Source of the DNA: an uncultured Cellulomonas sp.
Lineage (GTDB): Bacteria > Actinomycetota > Actinomycetes > Actinomycetales > Cellulomonadaceae
Length of the DNA: 64,000 bases
Direction: 5' to 3'
NCBI RefSeq assembly: GCF_947494015.1
Contig: NZ_CANLTL010000004.1
Coordinates: 240,291 to 304,290, forward strand
The first letter of the stretch is position 1, and every line of letters starts with the position of its first letter. Shown one piece after another: positions 1-8,536 of this stretch. Below the pieces are notes generated by a model. It made no database searches, was not told where the DNA came from, and was given only the letters and a program-made list of their open reading frames with translations. The position numbers and the translations under genes are program-made.

Positions 1-380
1 CAGGTGACGGTGACCCGGACCCGCTTGTAGCGCAGCCCCGTGCCGCCGGCTCCGCACCGCACCTCGGTGGCCGGGTCCGCCACCCACTGGGTGGTCCGCC
101 GCACCGTGAAGCGGTCGCCGTTGAGGGTGACCGTCCGGTCTCCGTCGAGCAGCGCGAACAGGTCGGCGCTGTCGCGGGCCAGGTCGATCTCCTCCGCGGC
201 GAGGTTGGCGGCGACCTCACGGGCCCGCGAGTCCCGGGTCATCGACAGCACCTGGAGCATCCCGTAGATCACGCTGGTCGAGATGACCGCGAGGATCATC
301 ATCGCCACGACCACCTCGACCAGCGTGAGACCGTCCTCACCCTGTCGCACGCGGTGGAGCGGGCCGGGGATGGTGCGCAC
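1..380 (-). CDS. Prepilin-type N-terminal methylation domain protein (PilV-like minor pilin), 3' end outside window
   Basis: This reading frame is absent from the ORF track because its stop lies outside the window. I translated it from a GTG at 380, preceded by a GAGAGGAG ribosome site. The product starts with a short basic leader, then GEDGLTLVEVVVAMMILA. That is a class III prepilin signal with the conserved Glu five residues after the Gly cleavage site, followed by one hydrophobic helix. The rest reads as a soluble pilin head containing one Cys. It follows the major pilin in the same operon, so a minor pilin or pilus-tip role is inferred. The C-terminus is not visible. Confidence 0.8.
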   Translation of the reverse strand, partial: MRTIPGPLHRVRQGEDGLTLVEVVVAMMILAVISTSVIYGMLQVLSMTRDSRAREVAANLAAEEIDLARDSADLFALLDGDRTVTLNGDRFTVRRTTQWVADPATEVRCGAGGTGLRYKRVRVTVT

Positions 381-491
381 GGGCGACGACTCCTCTCGGG
401 ACGGTCTCGGGTGGGGCGGGGGGGAGCACGCGGGTCGCAGCGAGCGTGTGGGGCGCCGCGGCACGCGACGCCCCACACGACTGCGCCTGCG

Positions 492-914
492 TCAGTTGGC
501 CGTGGGGCCGGTGACCACGCCGGTCGAGCTGGTGTAGGTGTAGGTGTCCTTGTCGGCGGGCAGCTTCGAGTGCGTCGCCTTGATCGTGAACAGCGTGGTG
601 TTCGTGGTGTCGACCGCCGGCGTCGTGGTGACGTCCGCGGTCGAGCGGAACCCGTTGGTGGTCAGCGCGGTGGAGTTGAGGCCGGTGAAGGTGCCGCCGT
701 TGTCGACGCCGAAGGACTCCGCGGCGATGGCCGCGTTGCGCAGGTCGGCCTTCGTCTGGGTGGCCCAGCCCTTCTCCCGCTGGCTGAGGAACGTCGGGAT
801 GGCGATGGCGGCGAGGATGCCGATGATGACGATGACGACGAGGAGCTCGATGAGGGTGAAGCCCTTGTCGCCCTTCGCGCGCTCCTCCATGGTCTTGCGG
901 ATGCGAGCCTGCAT
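492..914 (-). CDS. Type IV major pilin (prepilin)
   Basis: About 140 residues from the ATG at 914; the longer ORF start at 1019 only reads through the leader. A GAAAGAGG ribosome site sits about 7 bases upstream. The N-terminus shows a classic prepilin signal: a charged leader ending KGDKG, then FTLIELLVVIVIIGILAAI with Glu at +5, for cleavage and N-methylation by a prepilin peptidase not seen here. The hydrophobic stretch forms the assembly helix; the remainder is a small Thr-rich globular head with no Cys pair. It lies downstream of pilB, pilT and pilC in the same direction, so it is the likely main pilus subunit. Confidence 0.9.
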   Translation of the reverse strand: MQARIRKTMEERAKGDKGFTLIELLVVIVIIGILAAIAIPTFLSQREKGWATQTKADLRNAAIAAESFGVDNGGTFTGLNSTALTTNGFRSTADVTTTPAVDTTNTTLFTIKATHSKLPADKDTYTYTSSTGVVTGPTAN

Positions 915-1130
915 GGTCGTGCCTCTTTCGAGTCGTGATGATGTGGGGTGGGGCCCGCTGGTCGGGCTGTGTGTGTCAGGCACCCGGCCCATCGGCCGGT
1001 GGTGGACCCGGCGTAGCAATTCCTCCGGGGGTCCGCGGGGGATTCACCCGGAGGGCGGACCAGCGAGCCGGAAAGGGCGTGACCGGGCGGGAAGAACGCG
1101 ACCAGGAATGCACGCGCGGGCGTCGACGCG
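915..1130 (-). promoter_or_regulatory. Structured 5' leader upstream of the pilin gene
   Basis: About 216 bases lie between pilC and the pilin gene, long for this compact operon. Read on the minus strand there is an 8-bp perfect inverted repeat, CCTCCGGG/CCCGGAGG (1022-1029 with 1047-1054), followed closer to the gene by a CCGGCC-GATG-GGCCGG hairpin. This could be a terminator/attenuator or processing site that sets pilin level apart from the assembly genes, or the start of a separate transcript. It lacks the GCAAA core of GEMM-I c-di-GMP riboswitches, so I do not call it a riboswitch. Confidence 0.4.
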
Positions 1131-2357
1131 TCAGCCGACGAGCTCGAAGATGGAGAAGATCGGCAGGTACAGGGCGACGATCATCCCGCCGACCACCACG
1201 CCGAGGACCGCGATCATGAGCGGCTCGATGAGGGAGGTCAGCTGGTCGGTGGTGGCGGCGACCTCGTCGTCGTAGAAGTCGGAGATCTTGCCGAGCATCG
1301 TCTCCATGGCGCCGGCGTCCTCGCCGGTCGCGATCATCTGCACCACCATCGGCGGGAACACCGGGTGCCTGGCCAGCGGCCCCGCGAGCGACTGCCCGGA
1401 CCGCACGCTCTCGCGCACCTCCCGCACGGCGCGCTCGACGACCCAGCTGCCGCTCGTCTGCCCCACGATGTCCAGCGCCTGCAGGATGGGCACGCCCGCG
1501 CCCAGCATGGTGCCGAGGTTGCGGGTGAACCGTGCGACCGAGACCTTCGCGAGCAGCGGTCCGAAGACCGGGAGCCGGAGCAGCGCCGGATCCACCCGGG
1601 CGCGGACCGCCTCGTCCCGGCGGTGCGCGCGCCACCACAGCGACAGGGCGACCAGGACCACCGCGAGCGCCGGCGCGATCCACCTCATGAGCCCGGACAG
1701 CACCACGAGCACCCGGGTCGGCAGCGGCAGCGTGCCGCCGAGGTCGGCGAACATGTCCTCGAACACCGGGACGATGAACAGCAGCATGCCGACCACGGCG
1801 AGGATCGCCATGACGAACACCATCACCGGGTACGTCAGCGCGGACTTGATCCGGGCGCGCAGCTTGACCTCGGCCTCGTAGTTGTCGGCCACCGACCGCA
1901 GCGAGTCCTCGAGGAACCCGCCGATCTCGCCGGCCCGGATCATGTTGACCATCAGCGGGGGGAAGACGCCGGGGTGACGGCCCAGGGAGTCCGACAGCGC
2001 CGACCCGGCCTCGACGTCGACGCAGATCTGGCCGAGCACCTTGGCCAGGCCCTTGCTCGGAGTCTGCTCGGCGAGGATCGACAGCGCCTTGAGCAGCGAC
2101 AGCCCGGCGGAGATCATCGTGGCCATCTGCCGTGACATGACGGCCAGGTCCTTCAGGACGACCCGTTCGGCCAGTGCGGGCAGCGTGATCTCCCGTTGCA
2201 GGCCGCTCGTGCGGACCTCTCCCACGGTGAGCGGTGCCATGCCCATCGTCCGCAGCCGGGTGACGACCGCGGCCTCGTTGCTGGCGTCGATGCGGCCCTT
2301 GACGACCTTGCCGTTCCTGTCGGCGACGGAGTACTCGAACGCGCGCGTGGCGACCAT
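1131..2357 (-). CDS. pilC: Type II/IV secretion inner-membrane platform protein PilC
   Basis: 408 residues from the ATG at 2357, which overlaps the pilT stop by one base (TGATG), indicating coupled translation. It is the polytopic platform that connects the PilB/PilT motors to the growing pilus. The N-terminus (AFEYSVADRNGKVVKGRI) is typical of the family. Two T2SSF domains follow, each with a cytoplasmic helical part and membrane helices (for example YPVMVFVMAILAVVGMLLFIV near the middle and a final hydrophobic pair at the C-terminus). Length matches the roughly 400 residues usual for PilC/GspF. The upstream in-frame extension of the ORF to 2705 is a pilT shadow. Confidence 0.93.
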   Translation of the reverse strand: MVATRAFEYSVADRNGKVVKGRIDASNEAAVVTRLRTMGMAPLTVGEVRTSGLQREITLPALAERVVLKDLAVMSRQMATMISAGLSLLKALSILAEQTPSKGLAKVLGQICVDVEAGSALSDSLGRHPGVFPPLMVNMIRAGEIGGFLEDSLRSVADNYEAEVKLRARIKSALTYPVMVFVMAILAVVGMLLFIVPVFEDMFADLGGTLPLPTRVLVVLSGLMRWIAPALAVVLVALSLWWRAHRRDEAVRARVDPALLRLPVFGPLLAKVSVARFTRNLGTMLGAGVPILQALDIVGQTSGSWVVERAVREVRESVRSGQSLAGPLARHPVFPPMVVQMIATGEDAGAMETMLGKISDFYDDEVAATTDQLTSLIEPLMIAVLGVVVGGMIVALYLPIFSIFELVG

Positions 2358-3880
2358 CAGTGCACCCCCGTCCCGGGCATCCGGTGACCGGGTGCGGCCA
2401 GCCCGCTCGTGGTCAGTGCACTCATCGCCGAGGCCCCCTGGTTCATCCGGGCCGACCGACCCGCGAGGTTGTTGTAGTCGTCGACGTGCCGGGCCTTCTC
2501 GAGCCCGGTCTCGTAGGTGATGCGCCCCTCGCGCACGAGGCGCGCCAGGCTCTGGTCGAGGGTGTGCATGCCGTGGTCGGCGCCCGACTGCATGGCCGAG
2601 GAGATCTGGTGCGTCTTGCCCTCGCGGATGAGGTTGCGGATGGCGGGGGTCGCGAGCATGACCTCGGTCGCGACGACGCGGCCCAGACCGTTGGCCGTCC
2701 GGCACAGCGACTGCGACACCACGGCCTGGGTGGCACCCGCCAGCTGGGTGCGGACCTGCGCGTGCTGCCCGGCCGGGAAGACGTCGATGATGCGGTCGAT
2801 CGTCTGGGCGGCGTCCTGGGTGTGCAGGGTCGCGAAGACCAGGTGCCCCGTCTCGGCCGCTGTCAGGGCGACCGACATGGTCTCGAGGTCACGCAGCTCG
2901 CCGACCAGGATGATGTCCGGGTCCTGCCGCAGGGCGTGCTTGAGCGCGCTCGCGAAGGACAGCGTGTCGGCGCCGACCTCGCGCTGGTTGACCAGGCAGC
3001 CCTTGTGCCGGTGCAGGAACTCGATCGGGTCCTCGACCGTCATGATGTGGTCGTTGCGGGTCCGGTTCGCCAGGTCGATGATCGACGCGAGCGTCGTGGA
3101 CTTGCCCGAGCCGGTCGGTCCGGTGACCAGGACCAACCCCCGGGGCAGGCCGGCGAGGCCACCGACGACCGAGGGCATGCCGAGCTCCTCGAGGGGCTTG
3201 ATCTCGTGCGGGATCAGCCGGAACGCGCCGCCGATCGACTCGCGCTGGCGATACAGGTTCACCCGGAACCGCGCCAGCCCCGGCACCGCGAGGGCGAGGT
3301 CGAGCTCGAGCTCGGCGTCGAACTGATCTCGCTGCCGCTGGGTCAGGCTCGCGAAGATCGACCGCTGGAGCGCCTCGCTGGTCAGGGCGGCGAATCCGTC
3401 CAGCGGCCGCAGCGCACCGTTCACCCGAACCATCGGCGTGGTCCCGCTCGTCAGGTGCAGGTCGGAGGCGCCGACCTCGACGGTGGCCCGCAGCGCCGCG
3501 TCCAGGTCGACGCCGCCCTCCGACGACTCGGCCCGCATGCCCAGCCGCGCGCCGGGCCCCGCGGCCACCGCCGGGAGCGGCCCACCGGCCGCACCGGATG
3601 CGGGGTAGCCGGCCGCGCCGGGTGCGGGGAAGCCGGCCGGACCGGTCGGACCGGTCGGCAGCGGGCTGGCGAACAGGTCCTGCGCCGGCGGCGGGGGCGC
3701 GGTGGGCACCGTGGCGCCGGTGGCGGCCGCTGCCGGCACGTCGGGCGAGGGGACGTACGTCACGGGCATCAGGGACCTGGTGGTCCCAGGTGGTCCGGCC
3801 GTGTCGACGGGCCCGGTCGACATCGTGGTCGGCGCCCGGTCGGACCAGGACGGCGTCGGGTACGGCTCGGTCACGGGCAT
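2357..3880 (-). CDS. pilT: Type IV pilus retraction ATPase PilT with long Pro/Ala-rich N-terminal extension
   Basis: About 507 residues if the ATG at 3880 is used; a GGAGG sits close upstream, with a shorter than ideal gap. The first ~150 residues are Pro/Ala/Gly/Thr-rich and probably disordered. The conserved core begins around VDLDAALRATVEVGASDLHL. Walker A is GPTGSGKS, the Asp box region is VEDPIEFLHR, Walker B contains DIILVGELRD, and the PilT hallmark AIRNLIREGK is present, which separates it from PilB. Typical PilT is ~350 residues, so the N-terminal extension is unusual. It hydrolyses ATP to depolymerise pili. The start is uncertain: in-frame Mets lie further downstream in the low-complexity part. 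Confidence 0.9.
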   Translation of the reverse strand: MPVTEPYPTPSWSDRAPTTMSTGPVDTAGPPGTTRSLMPVTYVPSPDVPAAAATGATVPTAPPPPAQDLFASPLPTGPTGPAGFPAPGAAGYPASGAAGGPLPAVAAGPGARLGMRAESSEGGVDLDAALRATVEVGASDLHLTSGTTPMVRVNGALRPLDGFAALTSEALQRSIFASLTQRQRDQFDAELELDLALAVPGLARFRVNLYRQRESIGGAFRLIPHEIKPLEELGMPSVVGGLAGLPRGLVLVTGPTGSGKSTTLASIIDLANRTRNDHIMTVEDPIEFLHRHKGCLVNQREVGADTLSFASALKHALRQDPDIILVGELRDLETMSVALTAAETGHLVFATLHTQDAAQTIDRIIDVFPAGQHAQVRTQLAGATQAVVSQSLCRTANGLGRVVATEVMLATPAIRNLIREGKTHQISSAMQSGADHGMHTLDQSLARLVREGRITYETGLEKARHVDDYNNLAGRSARMNQGASAMSALTTSGLAAPGHRMPGTGVH

Positions 3881-4089
3881 GCGCCTCCACGTCTCGTCCG
3901 CCCACGGGTGGCGGGAGCGGTGCACCGTGGTCCGGTGCCTCTGCGGCTGTCCTATCGACCCGGTCGGTGCCGTCCATGAGGGAGACGGGGTGGCGACGTC
4001 GGGCGGTCCGCACGCGGTCGCCGGGCCGGGGTTCGCGCCGACGACCAGGGCCACCCGCCCCGGTGGACCGTGCGGGGCGCGCCACGGCG

Positions 4090-5760
4090 TCAGGCGACGA
4101 CCCGCAGCACCTCCTCGACGGAGGTCAGCCCGGCGGTGACCTTGTCCCAGCCGTCCTGGCGCAGCGGCACCATGCCCTCCGCGCGCGCCGTCCGGGCGAT
4201 CTCCGCGCTGGACGACCGGGCGACCACGTGCCGCTCGATGGCCTCCGTGACCTGCATGACCTCGTGCACCGCGAGCCGTCCGCGGTAGCCGGTCTTCGAG
4301 CACGAGACGCACCCCACCGCGCGGTGCAGGACGGGCAGGTCCTCCCCCGGCGCCCAGGGGAACCCCGCCGCCGCGAGCTCGGCGGGGGTCGGTGCGTACG
4401 GCTGCTTGCACTTCGCGCACAGCCGGCGCGCGAGGCGCTGGGCGACCACCGCATCCAGGGCGGAGCCGACGAGGAAGGGCTCGATGCCCATCTCGACCAG
4501 GCGGGTCACCGCCGACGGTGCGTCGTTGGTGTGCAGCGTGGACAGCACGAGGTGACCGGTCAGGGCGGCCTCCACGGAGATCTGCGCGGTCTCGTGGTCG
4601 CGGATCTCGCCGAGCAGCACGACGTCGGGGTCCGACCGCAGGATGGAGCGCAGCGCGCCGGCGAAGGTCAGCCCGGCCTTGGGGTTGACCTGCACCTGGT
4701 TGATGCCCGGCAGCCGGTACTCGACCGGGTCCTCCACGGTGATCACGTTGATCTCCGGACGCGAGACCGCGTTCACGGTCGCGTAGAGCGTCGTCGACTT
4801 GCCCGAACCGGTCGGCCCGGTCACCAGGATCATCCCGTAGGGCTTGGCGTACGATCGGCGGTACGCGGCCAGGTTGCCGTCCGTGAAGGACAGCTCGCGC
4901 AGGTCCAGGCTCGCGGTGGAGTTGTCGAGGATCCGCAGCACGATCTTCTCGCCCCACACGGTCGGCAGGGTGGCGACCCGCAGGTCCACCTTGCGACCGT
5001 TGTGGGTCACCGACATGCGGCCGTCCTGGGGCTTGCGGCGCTCGGCGATGTCGATGTCCGCCAGGATCTTGATCCGGGAGACGACTCCGCTCTGGATCTG
5101 CTTGGGGGCCCGCTGGGTCTCGTGCAGCACACCGTCGATGCGGTAGCGCACCCGCAGGTGGTGCTCGGTCGGTTCGATGTGGATGTCCGAGGCCCGGTCG
5201 GTGATGGCCTGCGTGACCAGCAGGTTGACGAACCGGACGATCGGGGCCTCGGAGTCCGCGACGGCACCGGCGCGGGCGAGGTCCTCCTCGACGACCTGGA
5301 GCACCTCGAACGCCGAGGACAGATCCTCCATCTCGCCGTCGGCGCGGCAGTAGCGGTCGATGGCGCGCAGCAGGTCGTCGTGGGTCGCGACCACCGGACG
5401 CACGGTCATCCCGGCCATGGCCCGGACGTCGTCGACGGCCACCACGTTGCCGGGGTTGGACGTCGCCACCACGAGAACGCCGTCCTTGACGGCGATCGGG
5501 AGCACGTCGTGACGCCGGCACAGGGCCGCCGGCACGCGGGCGACCGCGGCGCGGTCGACGGCGTAGTCCTCCAGGTCGATGAACTCCATGCCGACCTGCG
5601 TGGCGAGGGCGGCCGTCAGCTGCGCCTCGGAGACCACACCCGTGTCGACGAGCGTGCGCCCGAGCGACGTCCCGCGGGTGGACTGCTCGTCCAGGGCGGT
5701 CAGCAGCTGGGCCTGCGTGATGACGCCGCCGTCGAGCAGGATCTCGCCGAGCTGCTTCAC
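4090..5760 (-). CDS. pilB: Type IV pilus assembly ATPase PilB (GspE family)
   Basis: 556 residues from a GTG at 5760 with GGAGG seven bases upstream; the track's start at 5805 ignores this. It powers pilus extension. The N-terminal GspE_N/MshEN-type domain (LGEILLDGGVITQAQLLTAL) is followed by the ATPase core: Walker A GPTGSGKS, VEDPVEYRLPGINQVQVN, Walker B DVVLLGEIRD, and TLHTNDA. A tetracysteine zinc site, CAKC and CVSC, lies in the C-terminal third, characteristic of PilB/GspE and absent from PilT. It is the first gene of the pil operon in this window. About 210 bases separate it from pilT. Confidence 0.94.
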   Translation of the reverse strand: MKQLGEILLDGGVITQAQLLTALDEQSTRGTSLGRTLVDTGVVSEAQLTAALATQVGMEFIDLEDYAVDRAAVARVPAALCRRHDVLPIAVKDGVLVVATSNPGNVVAVDDVRAMAGMTVRPVVATHDDLLRAIDRYCRADGEMEDLSSAFEVLQVVEEDLARAGAVADSEAPIVRFVNLLVTQAITDRASDIHIEPTEHHLRVRYRIDGVLHETQRAPKQIQSGVVSRIKILADIDIAERRKPQDGRMSVTHNGRKVDLRVATLPTVWGEKIVLRILDNSTASLDLRELSFTDGNLAAYRRSYAKPYGMILVTGPTGSGKSTTLYATVNAVSRPEINVITVEDPVEYRLPGINQVQVNPKAGLTFAGALRSILRSDPDVVLLGEIRDHETAQISVEAALTGHLVLSTLHTNDAPSAVTRLVEMGIEPFLVGSALDAVVAQRLARRLCAKCKQPYAPTPAELAAAGFPWAPGEDLPVLHRAVGCVSCSKTGYRGRLAVHEVMQVTEAIERHVVARSSSAEIARTARAEGMVPLRQDGWDKVTAGLTSVEEVLRVVA

Positions 5761-5881
5761 AGGTGGTCCTCCGGGTGCGGGGCGCGGCCTCCGGACGTCG
5801 GGCACGACGTGGAGGGTGTCGCTGCGCCTATCGACCGCGGGGTCCCCGCGCTGAGGCGTCCCGCCCCGGCGTCCGGGGCCG

Positions 5882-6754
5882 TCAGCCGGCCAGCCGCTCC
5901 CGCAGCGCGTCGTCCATCGCCGCCAGCGGCGCGACCCGCCCGGTCATCAGGCGGACCTGCTCGGCCGCCTGGTGCAGCAGCATGCGCTCACCGCCGACGA
6001 CGACGCCCCCGGCCGCCGCCCACGCCGTCGACAGCGCCGTCGGGCGGGGGTCGTAGACGACGTCGAGCAGGACGCCGTGCACCTGTCGTCCACCCAGCTC
6101 GGCGGCCAGCCCGTCAGCGGCGTGCGCGGGCACCGTGGAGACCACGACGTCCGCGCCGGCCGCGGCCGCCGCGGCGGTGTCCAGCCCGGCGTACCGGGGC
6201 TCGACGCCCATGCGGTGCGCCGCCCGGATCAGCGACCCGGCGCGGCCCAGCGAGCGCAGGTGCACCGACGGCGTCGAGCAGCCCAGCTGGCCCAGGGCCG
6301 CGAGCGTGGAGGCAGCGGTCGCCCCGGCACCGACGACGACGGCGGTCAGCGGCCCGGAACCCGCGGGTCGCTGCTGCAGTCCCTCCTCGAGCGCCGCCAC
6401 GAGCCCGTGCACGTCGGTGTTCGCGCCCACGAGCACCGGACGGCCGGGGGCGTGCTGGACGAGCACGGTGTTGACCGCGCCGACGACCTCGGCGAGCGGC
6501 TCGACGTGGTCCAGCAGCGGCACGACGGTGTGCTTGAGCGGCATGGTCAGGCTCAGACCGGCCCAGGTGCCGTCGAGCGTGGCCAGCACCTCGGGCAGCA
6601 TCTCGGACGTCACGTCGAGCCAGTCGTACCGCCAGTCGGTCAGGCCCAGGGCGGTGTACGCCGCGCGGTGCAGGACCGGTGACAGGGAGTGCTGGACCGG
6701 GTGGCCCAGCACGGCCGCCCGGCTCAGCTGTCCGTGCCGTTCGCGGCCAACCAC
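5882..6754 (-). CDS. aroE: Shikimate dehydrogenase
   Basis: About 290 residues if the GTG at 6754 is used, overlapping the end of mltG by 31 bases. It reduces 3-dehydroshikimate to shikimate with NADPH in aromatic amino acid synthesis. The substrate-binding N-terminus AAVLGHPVQHSLSPVLH, the catalytic Lys in LTMPLKHTVVP, and GANTDVHG are clear. The Rossmann-like glycine-rich segment is VVVGAGATAAST. In-frame alternatives downstream (for example at VLGHP) would remove the overlap, so the start is not firm. It follows the ruvX-mltG genes, a common actinobacterial neighbourhood. Confidence 0.92.
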   Translation of the reverse strand: MVGRERHGQLSRAAVLGHPVQHSLSPVLHRAAYTALGLTDWRYDWLDVTSEMLPEVLATLDGTWAGLSLTMPLKHTVVPLLDHVEPLAEVVGAVNTVLVQHAPGRPVLVGANTDVHGLVAALEEGLQQRPAGSGPLTAVVVGAGATAASTLAALGQLGCSTPSVHLRSLGRAGSLIRAAHRMGVEPRYAGLDTAAAAAAGADVVVSTVPAHAADGLAAELGGRQVHGVLLDVVYDPRPTALSTAWAAAGGVVVGGERMLLHQAAEQVRLMTGRVAPLAAMDDALRERLAG

Positions 6755-7947
6755 TCCTGGTACCGCGCCTTGCCGGCGAGGAACTCGTCGTAGGAGTCGG
6801 TGAAGATGGTCTCGCCGGTGTCCAGGTCCACGGTGATGAAGTAGACCCAGTCGCCGTCGGCGGGGTTCATCGCCCCCGCGATCGACGCCTCACCCGGGTT
6901 GGAGATCGGCGTCGGCGGCAGGCCCAGGTGCATGCGGGAGTTGTACGGGTTGTCGATGTCGAAGTCGGACCCGACGAGCTCGATCGCGGGCTTGCCGAGG
7001 CCGTACGCGTTGATGGTGTCCATGCCGAGCGGGATCTCGCGCTCGAGCCGGTTCTCGATGACGCGGGCGACCTTGGGGTACTCCTCGGCGAACGCGACCT
7101 CCTTCTCGGCCACGGAGGCGATGGTCAGGACCCGCTGGCGTTCCTCGGCGGGGACGGCCAGCCCGTCCAGGACCGACACGGTCTTCGCGACCATCTCGGC
7201 CAGGATCGTCGTGGCGGTCGAGGCGGGCTCGAAGGCGTAGGTGGCCGGGAACAGCCACCCCTCGACGTTGCCGCCGGCCTGCGGCGGCAGCCCGATGGCG
7301 GCCGGGTCGGCGGCGGCGGCCTGCAGGTCGGCGACCGGGATGGCGGTCACCGCCGAGATCCGCTCGTAGGTCTGGGCGGCGGTCAGCCCCTCGGGGACGG
7401 TGACCCGGTAGGACACCCGACGTGCCGGGTCGAGCAGCGCCGAGACGGCGTCGGACGCCTTCATCTCCAGCGCGAGCTCGTAGGTGCCCGGCGCGATCGT
7501 CGACGCGTCCGGGTTCGCGGTGTACGCGGTGGTGAACGCCCCGACGCTGGCGACCACGCCGGCCGCCTCGAGGGTCTGGCCGATCACCGCACCGCTGTCA
7601 CCCGGGTTCACCACGACCTGGGCGGCGCCGTGCCCGGGGCCGGGGTGGTCGGCGACGGACGGCGCCTCCTGGGTGCCCCGGTCGAACAGCGGACCGAGCA
7701 CCGCGACGACGGCGAACCCGCCGCCGACGAGCAGCAGCGCGGCCACGACGATCGCGATCGCGCCCCGACGACGTCGCTTGCGACGCAGCCGCTCACGGTC
7801 GCCGTCGCGCCGGCGAGCGCGCTGGGCAGGGGCGACCGGCTGGGTCGCCTCGCTGCCGAACATCTCGCCCACGGCGGTGCCGCCACCGCTGTCGACGGAC
7901 GGCCACTGCCAGTCGGCCGGCTGATCGCCGCGTTCTTCGTTGTGCAC
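6724..7947 (-). CDS. mltG: Endolytic murein transglycosylase MltG (YceG-like)
   Basis: 407 residues from a GTG at 7947, three bases after the ruvX stop. It is a membrane-anchored lytic transglycosylase thought to end nascent glycan strands. Order: ~60-residue cytoplasmic head ending in a very basic stretch, one membrane helix (GAIAIVVAALLLVGGGFAVVAV), a LysM-like region, then the YceG catalytic domain. The catalytic Glu region ASVAEKEVAF and the LGLPPTPISNPG motif are present. It sits between ruvX and aroE, as in many actinobacteria. Confidence 0.92.
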   Translation of the reverse strand: MHNEERGDQPADWQWPSVDSGGGTAVGEMFGSEATQPVAPAQRARRRDGDRERLRRKRRRRGAIAIVVAALLLVGGGFAVVAVLGPLFDRGTQEAPSVADHPGPGHGAAQVVVNPGDSGAVIGQTLEAAGVVASVGAFTTAYTANPDASTIAPGTYELALEMKASDAVSALLDPARRVSYRVTVPEGLTAAQTYERISAVTAIPVADLQAAAADPAAIGLPPQAGGNVEGWLFPATYAFEPASTATTILAEMVAKTVSVLDGLAVPAEERQRVLTIASVAEKEVAFAEEYPKVARVIENRLEREIPLGMDTINAYGLGKPAIELVGSDFDIDNPYNSRMHLGLPPTPISNPGEASIAGAMNPADGDWVYFITVDLDTGETIFTDSYDEFLAGKARYQEWLAANGTDS

Positions 7948-7950
7948 TGT

Positions 7951-8535
7951 CTACCGTTCCGTCGTCTCGCCGTCGCCTGCCGCGCCACGTGCCGGTGAGT
8001 CGGGGTCCGACCGGACCCGCTCCCCCGCTCGCGACCCCCCGGCGCGCTCCGCCTCGAGTGCGGACTGCAGGATCACCACCGCGGCCGCCTGGTCGACGAC
8101 CTCGCGGTGGCGACGTCCGGACCGCCCGGACGCGTGCAATGCCTGGTGCGCGGACACCGTGCTCATCCGCTCGTCCACGAGCCGGACCGGGATGGGTGCG
8201 ACCGCGGACGCCAACGCTCCAGCGTAGACGCGTGCACCGGCAGATGCCGAACCTTCCTGCCCGGACAGGTGACGCGGCAGCCCGACGTAGACCACTGCGG
8301 CGAGCCGTTCGGTCGCCTCCGCGGCGATCCTCCGCACGTCGCCGGGCAGCGGTGCGACGGCCCGGCCCTTCAGGTACCGGGTCCAGCCGGCGGCGTCCCG
8401 GGGGACGGTCTCGATCGGGGTGGCGACGATCCCGTCCGGGTCGCTGGCGGCCAGCCCGACCCGGACCGAGCCGACGTCCACGCCGAGCCGCGCCCCGCGG
8501 GGCAGCGCCGCCGCGTCGCCGTCGTCGGGCTGCAC
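7951..8535 (-). CDS. ruvX: Holliday junction resolvase-like YqgF/RuvX
   Basis: 194 residues from a GTG at 8535, one base after the alaS stop; the track's start at 8679 is inside alaS. RNase H-fold protein: ARLGVDVGSVRVGLAASDPDG carries the first acidic metal ligand, then VGLPRHLSGQEG, and DERMSTVSAH. The family is linked to Holliday junction resolution and to 16S rRNA 5' processing. The C-terminal ~20 residues (Ala/Gly/Arg-rich) extend beyond the core. It is translationally coupled between alaS and mltG. Confidence 0.9.
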   Translation of the reverse strand: MQPDDGDAAALPRGARLGVDVGSVRVGLAASDPDGIVATPIETVPRDAAGWTRYLKGRAVAPLPGDVRRIAAEATERLAAVVYVGLPRHLSGQEGSASAGARVYAGALASAVAPIPVRLVDERMSTVSAHQALHASGRSGRRHREVVDQAAAVVILQSALEAERAGGSRAGERVRSDPDSPARGAAGDGETTER

Positions 8536-8536
8536 G

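Noticed and set aside
915-1130. c-di-GMP-I (GEMM) riboswitch before the pilin
   Set aside because: Only the distal GATGG/GCCGGGT part is similar; the conserved GCAAA and ACGCAAAGCC blocks are missing.
2357-5521. 1054-residue minus-strand ORF that looks like a PilT fusion
   Set aside because: The upstream half is a shadow of pilB in another frame; only the part from about 3880 has real PilT sequence.
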